Shown in pieces: positions 1-9,288 of a stretch of 48,587 bases of DNA. The first letter of the stretch is position 1; every line of letters starts with the position of its first letter. Under the pieces are notes generated by a model. That model did no database searches. It saw only the letters and a list, made by a program, of their open reading frames with translations, and was not told the DNA's origin. The translations under genes and the position numbers were made by a program. Origin of the DNA: a candidate division KSB1 bacterium. GTDB lineage: Bacteria > Zhuqueibacterota > Zhuqueibacteria > Oceanimicrobiales > Oceanimicrobiaceae. The stretch covers positions 1 to 48,587 of the forward strand of contig JADFPY010000003.1 of NCBI GenBank assembly GCA_022562085.1, given 5' to 3'.

Positions 1-81
1 CTCCTCTTCTTGTGCAGATAATGAAGTAGAAAAAATTAACAGAATCCCCAATATTAAACAAACAGATTTCATCAACCTCAT
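1..81 (-). CDS. N-terminus of a secreted protein (partial, cut by window edge)
   Basis: An ATG at 79-81 opens a frame that stays open to the window edge (27 codons). It is preceded by a strong GGAGG ribosome site six bases upstream, which fixes the start. The peptide is a typical Sec signal: basic start (MRLMK), a hydrophobic run of about 15 residues and a probable cleavage after SLSA, followed by QEEE. The product is therefore exported to the periplasm or outer membrane. Nothing of the mature protein is visible, so no function can be given. It is on the same strand as the propeller genes and lies downstream of them. Confidence 0.6.
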   Translation of the reverse strand, partial: MRLMKSVCLILGILLIFSTSLSAQEEE

Positions 82-314
82 CTAATACCTCCGATTTAAG
101 ATACCTACTTCGACTCCATCCTCCTAAAAATTCGTCCTCTTTTTAGTCATTCATGCTTCGCTGTCATTGAAAGAAGTGAATTTCTCCTATCTAAAATGAC
201 GTCCCGACGCTTCGGGACAACTGACCTAGTGACTTAATGACGAGTATTGTCATTCGCTTCGCGTCAGTTAAACATTTAAAGTGCAAAGTTCAGGAATAAT
301 ATTATAAAAGTACA
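82..314. other. Intergenic spacer with a small hairpin
   Basis: No credible gene is seen here. A perfect 7-bp stem (GTCCCGA / TCGGGAC, loop CGCT) lies at 201-218. Around it are loosely repeated words such as TCATTCATGCTTCGC and TCATTCGCTTCGC, which suggests a decayed interspersed palindromic repeat. It could also act as a terminator for the gene ending at 315, but no clear U tract follows the stem on that strand. Confidence 0.35.
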
Positions 315-1568
315 TTAAGACTGCTTTCCCTGGGATAAATCAAGGCAAAGCATTTCTTTTTGGTTGCGCACGTAAAGCATTCCGTTAACTAAAGTCGGTA
401 CTGTCCAGCATCTGCCCTTTAGCACTTGCGCGCTGGCTTTTTGGACGAATGCCTCGGGAGTGGCCTCAACTAAAACCAGCAAACCTTTTTCGCTCAGCAC
501 AATCAGGTGCCCGTCTGCATACATGAGCGACCCTTTGCTGAATCCCCGTTTCGCCCATTTTGATTCCTGGGTGTTCACATTAACACAGCGCAGGGTTCCT
601 TCATCGAACCCATACAAATGGTCGCCAACCAATATAGAGCTGGAAAAAAAATTACGCATGATGCGGCTCTTCCAAAGTGCCTCAACTTCAACCGTACCAT
701 TAGCAGCTTTCATTTTTAAAACCGCTGCACCCTTGTTGTTGCCGGAGGAAATGAACACTTTATCCGGCTTGATAAAAACCGGTGTGGCCGCGTTTACATC
801 ATAACTCGTTACCCATGAATAATGCCAATATTGCTTACCATCTTTAGGGGAAACGGAGACCAGCGCCTTACCGGCAAAAGAAAGAATCTGTCGTGTGCCA
901 TTTACAGTAACCGCAATTGGGGCTGAGTAACCCGGGATTCCGGAGTCGGATTTCCAGATCACCTTGCCGTCTTTCTTGTTAAATGCAACCAGTCCATGGC
1001 CGTCCTTGCCGCCGACATCTACTATAAGCATATTGCCTTCCACCAACGGCGATGTAGAAACTCCCCAGGTTGGGATTTTGCCGCCATATTCATTGTGTAA
1101 ATCATGTCCCCAGACTTCTGTGCCTTTGGTGGCATTCAAAGCAAACAGCTTTCCTTTGCCGCTCAAAACGAAAACCAGATTGCCATCGACTGTGGGGGTA
1201 GCGCGGGGTCCGTGGCCAAAACTATTCGTGAATTTTGAACCCATCCTGAAACGCCAAAGCTCTTCACCGCTTGCGGCATCCAGGCAAATTGCGATTTCGT
1301 CCGAACCCTGGCCATACATTGTATAGAGCTTTCCGTTCGTTACTGACATTCCGGAATAGCCATCTCCCGAAGGAGCTGACCATAAGACTTTCGGGCCGCC
1401 TTCCGGCCAGGTTTTCAAAATACCCGTTTCTTTTGAAATCCCGTCGCGGTTTGGGCCGCGCCACTGCGGCCAGTCATTTTTGGTTTTTTTACCCGGGCCG
1501 GATGCAAAAGCAGCAACGGTCAAGCAACCCAAAAACAAATAGGCGAAGTATTTGAATTGGTTCTTCAT
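315..1568 (-). CDS. Secreted PQQ-like beta-propeller protein
   Basis: 417 residues. The N-terminus is a signal peptide (hydrophobic YFAYLFLGCLTVAAFA, then ASGPG). The mature part starts with the motif WPQWRGPNRDGIS, common to the PQQ-like propeller family. Several blades of about 40 residues then carry the signature of a Gly turn followed by W (ASGEELWRF, TKGTEVWGHD, KDGKVIWKS, KDGKQYWHYS). This is the fold of BamB and quinoprotein dehydrogenases. No cofactor-binding or dehydrogenase-specific residues stand out, so a binding or scaffold role is as likely as catalysis. An AAGGAG ribosome site precedes the ATG. It lies downstream of two larger propeller-esterase paralogues and may belong to the same functional set. 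Confidence 0.85.
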   Translation of the reverse strand: MKNQFKYFAYLFLGCLTVAAFASGPGKKTKNDWPQWRGPNRDGISKETGILKTWPEGGPKVLWSAPSGDGYSGMSVTNGKLYTMYGQGSDEIAICLDAASGEELWRFRMGSKFTNSFGHGPRATPTVDGNLVFVLSGKGKLFALNATKGTEVWGHDLHNEYGGKIPTWGVSTSPLVEGNMLIVDVGGKDGHGLVAFNKKDGKVIWKSDSGIPGYSAPIAVTVNGTRQILSFAGKALVSVSPKDGKQYWHYSWVTSYDVNAATPVFIKPDKVFISSGNNKGAAVLKMKAANGTVEVEALWKSRIMRNFFSSSILVGDHLYGFDEGTLRCVNVNTQESKWAKRGFSKGSLMYADGHLIVLSEKGLLVLVEATPEAFVQKASAQVLKGRCWTVPTLVNGMLYVRNQKEMLCLDLSQGKQS

Positions 1569-1605
1569 AATGGCTCCTTGTTTTCATTTTATACACTTTT
1601 TAAAG

Positions 1606-1694
1606 GCCACGGATTTTCACAAATTATTTGAAAATTGAAAGAGTACTATTTTTTAATAAAAGAAATCAATGTTTAATCAGTGTAAATCCGTGGC
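1606..1694. repeat. Inverted repeat between propeller genes
   Basis: Arms GCCACGGATTTTCAC (1606-1620) and GTGTAAATCCGTGGC (1680-1694) pair over 14 of 15 positions around a 59-base AT-rich loop. It sits just after the stop of the 815-residue gene. It may be a terminator or an interspersed repeat; the long loop favours the latter. Confidence 0.5.
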
Positions 1695-1702
1695 TGAACA
1701 CT

Positions 1703-4150
1703 TTACTTCATTGTTTTCTTCTTCAACGGAAAAAACGTCTCCAAAATCTTATCCGTGCGGTTGCGCCAGCTCGCCCAACCAAAACCATCGTTTACTTGCC
1801 CACCTTCAACAGAATATCCTTTTTCTTGCAGTGATTTCATGAAGTCTTCATTAAGCTGTATCCAGCTTAAGCCGTTTTGATAGGTGAGATCATACTTGCC
1901 CCAGTCCATGTAGATGTTGATGGGTAGCTTTTTAGACTCACTAACAATTTTTGTCAGGGCATCACCGCCCGCTGGTTTATGCAAATGTGTCGACTGCCCG
2001 CCAACATTATGGAAAACATCAGGATATTTGAAAGCAGTATAAAAAGCAGCAAAACCGCCTTCATCGCCGCCAGTCACAACTCGAGAATCGGCGTCGGCTT
2101 TCGTTCTGTATTTTTGGTCAATGTGCGGCACGAGCTCTTCTGCAAACATTTGAGCGAATTTATCCCGTCCATTTCTTGAATATTCCCTGGATGCCTGTCG
2201 CCGGTTTGATGATTGCTCTACAAAGACAGCAATGACTGGCGTCATTTCTTTTGCAGCGATAAGGTTATCAAGCGAATTCGGCATGAGCATTTGGTCTTTC
2301 GCACCCTTGCCGTTGTTGACGTAAAGAACGGGATAGCGATCCTTGCTGTCTGCATAACCTGCCGGCAAGTAAACATGAACATTCCGTTTGCTTTTTGAAA
2401 TCTCGCTTTCGAACTCAAATGTTTCAATGGTACCGCGAGCGACGCCTGCTTTAGGCTCTTGAAAATGAGTTGCGGGTTTCCATTTTGGCATTCTCAGATC
2501 TGAGGCTTCTCCTTGCATATTAGGACCGCCGTCTCTAACTTTGTGCGGGTTCAAAGGATCGGTTATTACATTCTCAAAATGTTTCAACTGATAAGAGACT
2601 CTCGCATCCGGTTCCAGTTCGAAAGACAAGAAGAAGAAGTCTGTCCCTTCGACACGATTCATAGCGACATCCTGCCGAAAATTGAACATGTCCCCGGTAA
2701 CCGCGACGTCTTTGGTTCCTATTTCATGATGAACAAGATGGACAAAGCGGTTATCCTCAATAACAGGAAAACTCTTCTGCGATTTCATAAACTTATCAAC
2801 GAGCATTTTCTTGTCGTTTTCAGAAGCCGAGTCAACCTTATTTAAGAATTTTGCAAAGTCGCCATCAGGGTTGAGCAACTCAACTTCAGGTTGATCGAGG
2901 GTCAATTGATCTACTTTGGCGATATCAACCCGGGCAATTTCATAGAGGTTGCGCAGGTAAATACTGCCGTTGGCAAAGCTGGGAGCGGTCCAGGTTAAGC
3001 CATCAAACACCTTAATGCTTGCCAGCTCGATGTAATCTTCAGGAGATGCTTTTGCAACATGCAGCGTACCCTGTTTGGTGACAATCACCAGGTGATCGTC
3101 GACCATAATTAAAAAGCCATCGCCCGGAGGACGGGATTTCCAAACCTTCTCCCCGGTATTTGCGTCCACACAGGTAATAAAACGGCCGCTGTAACTATAC
3201 AAATATCCGTTATGATAAACAGATGCATTAAACGTTTGTTTAATATCGCGGCTCTTCCAGAGTTCTTCAACTGAATATTTGCCATTCTCCTTTTTGACCT
3301 GCAGCATAAAAGATTCCCCGGGCCCGAAGACATGGTTCAAGAAAATCTTATCATTCTCGACAACAACCGGATTACTGCTGCCCGAGCCGTTGTTGAAGCG
3401 GTGTCTCCAAAGAACGTTACCGGACTTCGGATTAACGCCAAAAATTTGATGATCGCCAACACCGATGATTTGATCCTCACCCAGCAAATTCGTAAAAATC
3501 GGAGACTGGTAATTTACAGTATCGGAAATCGCCGACCATTGAACTTCGCCGGTATCTTTGTTGAACCCGCAAACCGTTCGGTCTGCCGTACCGCCAACCT
3601 GGCAAAACAGAATATCGCCAACAACAAGCGGCGATGATCCAAAGCCCTGCACCGGCTCCTTAGATTCTATTTCTTTGGTGACATCATGCGACCAGATTAG
3701 GCTGCCATCTTGGGCGCTCAAAGCCAAGAGCCTGCCGCGGCGAGTATAGGCAAAAACCTTGTCACCGGCGATAGTTGGTGTCGAGATTTGACCATTATGA
3801 GAACCGCCGCGAAATTTAAAGGTCGAGTCGATCTTAAACCGCCAGAGCTCGTCGCCAGAATTCGTATCCAAAGCAATCACATAATCAAACGTGCTGTCGG
3901 AATACATAGTGACCGCACGGCCGTCTGCAATGGAAACGCTGGAATAACTCGAGCCCAGCGGCTTCTTCCAGCCAATTTTCAAGCCGTATCCTTGATCAAA
4001 TTTGAACACGCCTTTTTGGGATGCCTTGCCATCAGTGTCCTTGCCGCGCCAGCTCGGCCAGTCGTTGTCACCCGAATCGGAGCTGTGAGTGAACCCTGCG
4101 GTGAGTAAACTTGCAATAGCGACGAGTAGTATGATTCTTACGATCTTCAT
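1703..4150 (-). CDS. PQQ-like beta-propeller fused to an esterase-like (pseudo-esterase) domain, copy A
   Basis: 815 residues, exported by an N-terminal signal (IVRIILLVAIASLLTAGF). Residues about 30-410 form a PQQ-like propeller (opening WPSWRGKDTDGKA; blades ending in LWRFK, LIWSHD, VQWSA, VLWRHR, KVWKSR). Residues about 440-560 look like a linker plus an E-set/CBM48-like domain (VAVTGDMFNF, FFFLSFELEPD). Residues about 575-815 resemble the esterase D/enterochelin esterase family (NVHVYLPAGY, YPVLYVNNG). The family motif GxSxGG is GGDEGG at 694-699, so Asp696 replaces the nucleophile Ser; the usual GHxW histidine motif appears as GFGW. The domain is thus probably not a normal serine esterase. 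It is 33 bases downstream of a close paralogue and probably cotranscribed with it; the leader carries AGAGG before the ATG. Confidence 0.85.
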   Translation of the reverse strand: MKIVRIILLVAIASLLTAGFTHSSDSGDNDWPSWRGKDTDGKASQKGVFKFDQGYGLKIGWKKPLGSSYSSVSIADGRAVTMYSDSTFDYVIALDTNSGDELWRFKIDSTFKFRGGSHNGQISTPTIAGDKVFAYTRRGRLLALSAQDGSLIWSHDVTKEIESKEPVQGFGSSPLVVGDILFCQVGGTADRTVCGFNKDTGEVQWSAISDTVNYQSPIFTNLLGEDQIIGVGDHQIFGVNPKSGNVLWRHRFNNGSGSSNPVVVENDKIFLNHVFGPGESFMLQVKKENGKYSVEELWKSRDIKQTFNASVYHNGYLYSYSGRFITCVDANTGEKVWKSRPPGDGFLIMVDDHLVIVTKQGTLHVAKASPEDYIELASIKVFDGLTWTAPSFANGSIYLRNLYEIARVDIAKVDQLTLDQPEVELLNPDGDFAKFLNKVDSASENDKKMLVDKFMKSQKSFPVIEDNRFVHLVHHEIGTKDVAVTGDMFNFRQDVAMNRVEGTDFFFLSFELEPDARVSYQLKHFENVITDPLNPHKVRDGGPNMQGEASDLRMPKWKPATHFQEPKAGVARGTIETFEFESEISKSKRNVHVYLPAGYADSKDRYPVLYVNNGKGAKDQMLMPNSLDNLIAAKEMTPVIAVFVEQSSNRRQASREYSRNGRDKFAQMFAEELVPHIDQKYRTKADADSRVVTGGDEGGFAAFYTAFKYPDVFHNVGGQSTHLHKPAGGDALTKIVSESKKLPINIYMDWGKYDLTYQNGLSWIQLNEDFMKSLQEKGYSVEGGQVNDGFGWASWRNRTDKILETFFPLKKKTMK

Positions 4151-4183
4151 TTTTTACCTCTTTTTTTTTAATGATTAATAAAG

Positions 4184-6610
4184 TTACTTCTTTGATGTTT
4201 TGATTGGAAAAAACGTCTCGAGAATTTTGTCTGTACGGTTGCGCCAGCTTGCCCAGCCAAAACCCTGGTTCCACTCTCCGCCAGCAACTTCGTACCCTTG
4301 CTGCTTCAAAAACTTGTTGAAATCTCTGTTCAAATCCGTCCAGCGTAAGTTGGCGTTGTAGTTGAGATCATACTTGCCCCAGTCTTGATAAAGCTTAATT
4401 GAGACGTCTTTTTTCTTCACGATGAGCTCTCTCAATTCGGTGCCTCCGGCGTTGGGCATCAAATGGCCGGACTGGCTGGCAGCATTGGCAAATACTTCCG
4501 GATAGTTAAACGCTGTGTAGTACGCAGCATAACCACCTTCATCCCCACCCACTATTACCCTGGAATCCGACTTCGCAATAGTGCGATACTTGCTATCAAT
4601 CATCGGAGCCAGCTCTTCGGCATACATACGCGCGTGCTGATCCTTCTGGTTTCGTGCATATTCGCGAAATGAGTTAGGAGCTTCAACGAAGACCGCAATG
4701 GCCGGCTGGATCTTTTTATCAGCAATCAGATTATCTAAAGTGACCGGGATGGCCTGAAAATCTTTGGCTCCGCGACCATAATTAACAAACAACACCGGAT
4801 ATTTCATGCCGCTGTCCGCATATCCAGCTGGGAGATAAACATGAACATTGCGCGTATTTTCCAAAATTGTACTCTCGAGTGAATCGGTTTCAATGGTTCC
4901 CTTGGCCACATTTTCGCGTGCTACGAAGTGGTTAACTACCTTTGCTTTCGGCATTCTAAGTATGGAGGCGTCACCTTGCAGTGTGGCGGGACCGCCGGGA
5001 GCCGTGCCGTTTTGATTCATCGCATCTGGAATCACAGTGTCAAAATCCCGGCGGATCTGATAGGTGATCTGCGTGTCCGGCTCCAATTCAAACGAGGCAA
5101 AGAAAAAGTTCGTGTCCGCGATACGGCGCATTGCTTGCTCCTGTCCGACGTCCAACATGTCTCCAATGACCGCGACGTCTTTTACTTCGCCTTGAAAAAT
5201 GATATGAGCGTATTTATCCCCCTCGATGATCGGAGAGGTCTTATGTGATTCCATGAACTTATCGATGATGCCCTGTTTCTCAGCATCAGAAGCAGTTTCG
5301 ACCTTTTTCACAAAACTCGCAAAATCGCCTGTAGGGTTGACATATTCAAATTTAGGTTTATCAATAGTCAAATCCATCTCAGCGACCTCGGCAATATCGA
5401 CGCGCGCGATCTCGTAGAGATTCCGGGCATAGATACTGCCGTTGGCAAAACTCGGCGGCGTCCAGGTCAAACCAGTGAAGACCTCGGTGCTGGCCATTTC
5501 AATGTAATCCTCCGGTGAGGCTTTGGCCACGTGCATGGTGCCGCGCTTGGTCAAAACAACCAGATGACCATCTACCAGAATGAGGAATCCATCGCCGGGT
5601 GGGCGCGATTTCCAAACTGTGTTACCGGTCTCAACATCCACGCAAGTGATAAAGGAACCACTATAGCCGTAGAGATATCCTTCATGATGCACGGTTGAAC
5701 TATAGGTCTGGCGAATATTTCTGTTTTTCCACAACTCTGAAACAGAATATTTTCCATCCGTCTTGCTGAGCTGCAGCATCGCCGACTCTCTGCGTCCCTG
5801 ATTGATGAAAATTTTGTCGCTGCCAATAACAAGCGGATTGATGCCGTCGTAACGGCCATTATGACGATATTGCCACAGCATCTCTCCCGACATGGGATTA
5901 ATGCCATAAATGTGATGGTCTGCCACGGCAACGAGTTGATCTTCGCCGAAAAAATTTGCAGTAATTGGAGACTGGTAATTGATGGTATCCGAACCGGTTG
6001 ACCAGAGCAACTTACCGTCGTTCTTGTCGAACCCGCACACGGTATGACCGTCCGTACCGCCTGCTTGGCACATCAGCACATCACCAAAAACAATGGGTGA
6101 AGTACCAAATCCGTGAAACGGTTCTTGCGGCGAGATTTCGCTTTTAACATCACGCGACCAGAGTTCTTTACCCGTTTTGGCATCGAATGCCAACAGCTTA
6201 CCCGTACGTTCATAAATGAAGACTTTATCTCCATCGATTGTTGGAGTCGAAAGTTGACCGTCATGGGAACCATCGTGGCCTTTGTAGGTTGAATCCAACT
6301 CGACTTTCCAGAGTTCGTTACCGCTGTCTACATCGAGAGCCACGAGGTATTCGAAAGTGCTGTCGGAGTACATGGTCACAGCCCGACCATCGGCTATCGA
6401 GATGCTGGAGTAACCGGAACCCAAGGTTTTCTTCCAACCGATTTTCAAACCATGACCTTCTTTAAAGACGTCGGTTTGCAGCGCTTTGCCATCCATGTTT
6501 TTGCCGCGCCAGCGAGGCCAATCGTTTTTACCCGAATCAGAGCTGTAAATTAAACCTGCTGCCAGTAAACTTGCAATAACGACGAGTAATGTAATTCTTA
6601 CCACCTTCAT
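4184..6610 (-). CDS. PQQ-like beta-propeller fused to an esterase-like (pseudo-esterase) domain, copy B
   Basis: 808 residues, a tandem paralogue of the next gene with the same three-part plan. It has a signal peptide (VVRITLLVVIASLLAAGL), a propeller at about 30-405 (opening WPRWRGKNMDGKA), an E-set-like middle (VAVIGDMLDVGQEQAM) and an esterase-like C-terminus (NVHVYLPAGY, YPVLFVNYG). The nucleophile motif is again GGDEGG, with Asp690 in the Ser position, and the histidine motif is again GFGW. The same losses in both copies mean they predate the duplication and are being kept. The start has AGAGG nearby. The substrate is unknown; binding of a carbohydrate or peptidoglycan-related ligand is only a guess from the E-set/esterase pairing. 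Confidence 0.85.
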   Translation of the reverse strand: MKVVRITLLVVIASLLAAGLIYSSDSGKNDWPRWRGKNMDGKALQTDVFKEGHGLKIGWKKTLGSGYSSISIADGRAVTMYSDSTFEYLVALDVDSGNELWKVELDSTYKGHDGSHDGQLSTPTIDGDKVFIYERTGKLLAFDAKTGKELWSRDVKSEISPQEPFHGFGTSPIVFGDVLMCQAGGTDGHTVCGFDKNDGKLLWSTGSDTINYQSPITANFFGEDQLVAVADHHIYGINPMSGEMLWQYRHNGRYDGINPLVIGSDKIFINQGRRESAMLQLSKTDGKYSVSELWKNRNIRQTYSSTVHHEGYLYGYSGSFITCVDVETGNTVWKSRPPGDGFLILVDGHLVVLTKRGTMHVAKASPEDYIEMASTEVFTGLTWTPPSFANGSIYARNLYEIARVDIAEVAEMDLTIDKPKFEYVNPTGDFASFVKKVETASDAEKQGIIDKFMESHKTSPIIEGDKYAHIIFQGEVKDVAVIGDMLDVGQEQAMRRIADTNFFFASFELEPDTQITYQIRRDFDTVIPDAMNQNGTAPGGPATLQGDASILRMPKAKVVNHFVARENVAKGTIETDSLESTILENTRNVHVYLPAGYADSGMKYPVLFVNYGRGAKDFQAIPVTLDNLIADKKIQPAIAVFVEAPNSFREYARNQKDQHARMYAEELAPMIDSKYRTIAKSDSRVIVGGDEGGYAAYYTAFNYPEVFANAASQSGHLMPNAGGTELRELIVKKKDVSIKLYQDWGKYDLNYNANLRWTDLNRDFNKFLKQQGYEVAGGEWNQGFGWASWRNRTDKILETFFPIKTSKK

Positions 6611-6639
6611 TTTTTACCTCTTTTTAGTGACTAAAAAAA

Positions 6640-6671
6640 TTATTTCTTTGAAGTTTTAATTGGAAAAAACG
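6640..6671 (-). pseudogene. 3' remnant of a third propeller-esterase copy
   Basis: On the minus strand these bases read AFFPIKTSKK followed by TAA. This matches the last residues (FFPIKTSKK, stop) of the 808-residue protein, whose own end lies at 4184-4215. The spacer 6611-6639 also resembles 4151-4183. The similarity stops abruptly at 6671, where the sequence becomes unrelated. It is best read as the tail of a third tandem copy, the rest of which was deleted, or as a duplication endpoint. Confidence 0.7.
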
Positions 6672-6699
6672 CATTCCTAAAGTAGGGTTTAAGTTGGTT

Positions 6700-8058
6700 T
6701 TAAGTATAACGTGAATTTTGATATTTCTCCTCGTAAAACTCGGGGAGCAAAGAGTCAACCTGAAGCAAGCCTTTTGGAGTCAGTTTTATTTCCCGACCGT
6801 TCAACGTTACCATGCCTTCTTGTTCTAGTTTTTGGTAAGACTTGGAAAATTTGCTTTGGATGTCAGAACCAAATTTTTCCTGAAAATATTCAGTGCTGAT
6901 TTTGCCGAGTTTCAATTGTAAGATCATTTCGCGAGTTAGTCTTTCTTCATCATTTGATACAAAAGCACGGCTGAGCGGCAATTCACCTGATTTAAGCTGA
7001 GCAACATACTTGTCCCAGGAAGCGGTATTCTGAATGTGGACATGGCTCATGTGTCCGAACGAAGCCACACCGGTGCCGAGCATGTCCGTGCCCTGCCAAA
7101 CGGAATCACGATAGACGAACTTGCAGGGTTTGTCTTTTTTAACCATTGTGTAAGCGCTTGAAATTTCGTAGCCAACTTTGGCAAGCTCTTCAAAAGCAAA
7201 CTGGTTCCAATCCCGTTTTGTTGGCCAGTCGGCAACATGAATTTTTCCTTCCCCCAACTCCTTTGTGTAGACGGTATTAAACGGCAGCTCCATCTGGTAA
7301 ATCGTGACGCTGTCGGGATTCAGATCGATGGTCTTTTGCACGTTGTCTTTCCAGCTCTCCCAGGTCTCGCCGACCATGCCGGCGATCAAGTCGATATTGA
7401 GCTGATCGAAATCAAGCTGGTTTATCCAGGGCATGACTTCAAAAATTTCTTTGGAAAGATGGGCACGACCGTTCTCTTTTAAAATGAAATCGTCGAAGTT
7501 TTCAATACCGAGACTCAGACGGGTCACACCAATTTCCCGGATAGCCTCGAGTTTGGATTGGGACAAAGTACCCGGCTCACATTCGAAAGTGACTTCTTCC
7601 GCGCCGTCCCACGAAATACTGGATTTGAGCTTTTCAGCAAGGTTTTGCAAATGCTTGACACTAATATAGGAAGGCGTGCCGCCACCGAAGTAAACGAATT
7701 TCAGCGGGCGATCTGCAACAGAAGTAAATTGACTGTAGATTTCTACCTCTTTGGCGAGGGCAGCTAAATACTCTTCAATTTGCGAAGCATTTTTATCCGT
7801 ATAAATCCGGAAATAGCAGAACTTGCAGCGCTTCCTGCAAAACGGAATGTGCAAATAAAGTCCAAGCGTATTTTCAAGAGGCGGCGAGTTCAAGGCCTCG
7901 AAAGCTTCTGGAAGTTTATCCTCGCTCCAAAATGAATAAGGCGGATAATTGGAAACGAAAACGCTGCCGGCCTCGGTTTCTTTAAGATCGAGCCGTGAAG
8001 TTGCTGGTTCAGGTTGTGAAGTTTGTGGATTTGAAGTCATAAAATATAAAAATCCCAA
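6700..8058 (-). CDS. HemW/coproporphyrinogen-oxidase-like radical SAM protein
   Basis: 452 residues from the first ATG; a second in-frame ATG at 8040 (MTSNPQ) is equally possible, and neither has a convincing ribosome site. The radical SAM cluster motif CxxxCxxC is complete in HIPFCRKRCKFCYF (Cys74, 78, 81), followed by the SAM-binding YFGGGTPS. The middle (RLSLGIENFD, IDLIAGMVGETWESW) and the C-terminal domain (GTGVASFGH, LTREMILQLKLGKIS) follow the HemN/HemW family. Members are anaerobic coproporphyrinogen oxidases, haem chaperones or haem-degrading enzymes. True HemN carries further substrate residues that cannot be confirmed here, so the exact reaction is open. It lies between propeller genes; no other tetrapyrrole gene is nearby. 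Confidence 0.8.
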   Translation of the reverse strand: MGFLYFMTSNPQTSQPEPATSRLDLKETEAGSVFVSNYPPYSFWSEDKLPEAFEALNSPPLENTLGLYLHIPFCRKRCKFCYFRIYTDKNASQIEEYLAALAKEVEIYSQFTSVADRPLKFVYFGGGTPSYISVKHLQNLAEKLKSSISWDGAEEVTFECEPGTLSQSKLEAIREIGVTRLSLGIENFDDFILKENGRAHLSKEIFEVMPWINQLDFDQLNIDLIAGMVGETWESWKDNVQKTIDLNPDSVTIYQMELPFNTVYTKELGEGKIHVADWPTKRDWNQFAFEELAKVGYEISSAYTMVKKDKPCKFVYRDSVWQGTDMLGTGVASFGHMSHVHIQNTASWDKYVAQLKSGELPLSRAFVSNDEERLTREMILQLKLGKISTEYFQEKFGSDIQSKFSKSYQKLEQEGMVTLNGREIKLTPKGLLQVDSLLPEFYEEKYQNSRYT

Positions 8059-8063
8059 AAATC

Positions 8064-8110
8064 AAATTCCAATCCCTATGTGAAATTTGGTATTTGATAA
8101 ATTGGAATTT
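8064..8110. repeat. Short inverted repeat between genes
   Basis: AAATTCCAAT (8064-8073) pairs perfectly with ATTGGAATTT (8101-8110) around a 27-base loop. It sits between the stop of the propeller gene ending at 8120 and the start of the radical SAM gene. It may fold in RNA, but there is no U tract, so a terminator role is doubtful. Confidence 0.35.
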
Positions 8111-8119
8111 ACCTCTCAT

Positions 8120-9265
8120 TTATTTTTTTCCAAAACAAAAAACGATGCCATCATCGTTGCCGATAATAAACTTGCCGTCAGCAAAGCTCGCTGACGACGC
8201 AATTGCTGAGGCTGTATCGAATTCCCAAAGCAGTTTGCCTGAGTGAATATCAAAAATAAAAATGATGCCTCGAGTCGAGGCAATAATTGCTTTATTTCCT
8301 ATAATGACAGGCGAGGATTCTATTTTAGCTTTCGCCTGATAAGTCCAAAGCGATTCGCCGGTTTTCGGATTTAAGGCATGAACCATCTTGTCCCGTCCAC
8401 CAACAATGACCACTTTCTCAGTTACTGCTGCTGATGAGTAGTAAGGAAATTTCCTTTTGGGGTGCTCATATTGCCAGGCAATATTAGACTTTTTTAAATC
8501 AATGCAATAAACCTGATTTCCAAAAGAGCCGAAATATGCCCGATCGTTGTGAACTGCAGGACTTGCAGCCACATAGGCTCCCAGGTCGATTTTTTGCACT
8601 TCTTTTCCCGAAGGAATATCAATGACCCGAAAATAATAATCGCAGCCGGTAACAAAAGCATGGTCGTCCAAAATCGCCGGGGTACCGTGTACATAACCTT
8701 CCGTCTCAAATTTCCAAACCAAGCCGCCGTCTTTTGCCGAAAGGCAGTAAAGAAAATTATCATAGGCGCCAAAAAGCACTTTGTCTTTATAAAAATTTGC
8801 CGAGGAATTAATTTCGCCCTCGGCTTCAAATGTCCAGATGTTTTCACCGGTTTTTGCATTCAGAGCGTAAAATTTGCCAAGCTCATCACCAAAGTAAACT
8901 GTGTCGTTATAAATAGATGGGGATGATTTTATCGGGTCTGTGCCTTCGAGTTTCCATTTCAACTTTCCAGTGGCAAAGTCAATCGCGTAGAAATTGCCGT
9001 CGAGCGTTCCGAAATAAACGGTTCCGTTATAAATCGCTGCTGTAGATTCAACTGCATCGCTTGCTTCGAAAGTCCAGAGTGGCTCAGGGTTTTCAGGTAG
9101 TTCTCCTTCTTTCACGCCGGTTAGTTGGGGGTTGCCTCGAAACATGAGCCAATTGCTGGATTTTGATTTATCTGAGGCGTCATCATTGCCACCGATAACA
9201 ATCGTGTTGGGAATGCAAAGCAAAAATAATAAATAGTACCTAAAGACTTCTGTAGGCCTAAACAT
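8120..9265 (-). CDS. PQQ-like beta-propeller protein (BamB-like fold)
   Basis: 381 residues with an N-terminal hydrophobic segment (YYLLFLLCIPNTIVIGG) acting as a signal or anchor. At least seven near-regular blades of about 40 residues follow. Each has a phrase of the type TVYFGTLDGNFYAID followed by TGKLKWKLE, with the aromatic W closing the blade. The blade pattern is more regular than in the larger fusions and fits the PQQ_2/BamB-like propeller family. Starts with LMFRGNPQLTG, a common opening in this family. AAGGAG precedes the ATG. No associated dehydrogenase domain is present, so a structural or sensor role is likely. It is probably cotranscribed with the radical SAM gene downstream. 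Confidence 0.85.
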   Translation of the reverse strand: MFRPTEVFRYYLLFLLCIPNTIVIGGNDDASDKSKSSNWLMFRGNPQLTGVKEGELPENPEPLWTFEASDAVESTAAIYNGTVYFGTLDGNFYAIDFATGKLKWKLEGTDPIKSSPSIYNDTVYFGDELGKFYALNAKTGENIWTFEAEGEINSSANFYKDKVLFGAYDNFLYCLSAKDGGLVWKFETEGYVHGTPAILDDHAFVTGCDYYFRVIDIPSGKEVQKIDLGAYVAASPAVHNDRAYFGSFGNQVYCIDLKKSNIAWQYEHPKRKFPYYSSAAVTEKVVIVGGRDKMVHALNPKTGESLWTYQAKAKIESSPVIIGNKAIIASTRGIIFIFDIHSGKLLWEFDTASAIASSASFADGKFIIGNDDGIVFCFGKK

Positions 9266-9288
9266 TTAAACAACTCCTTTTATCGTTA

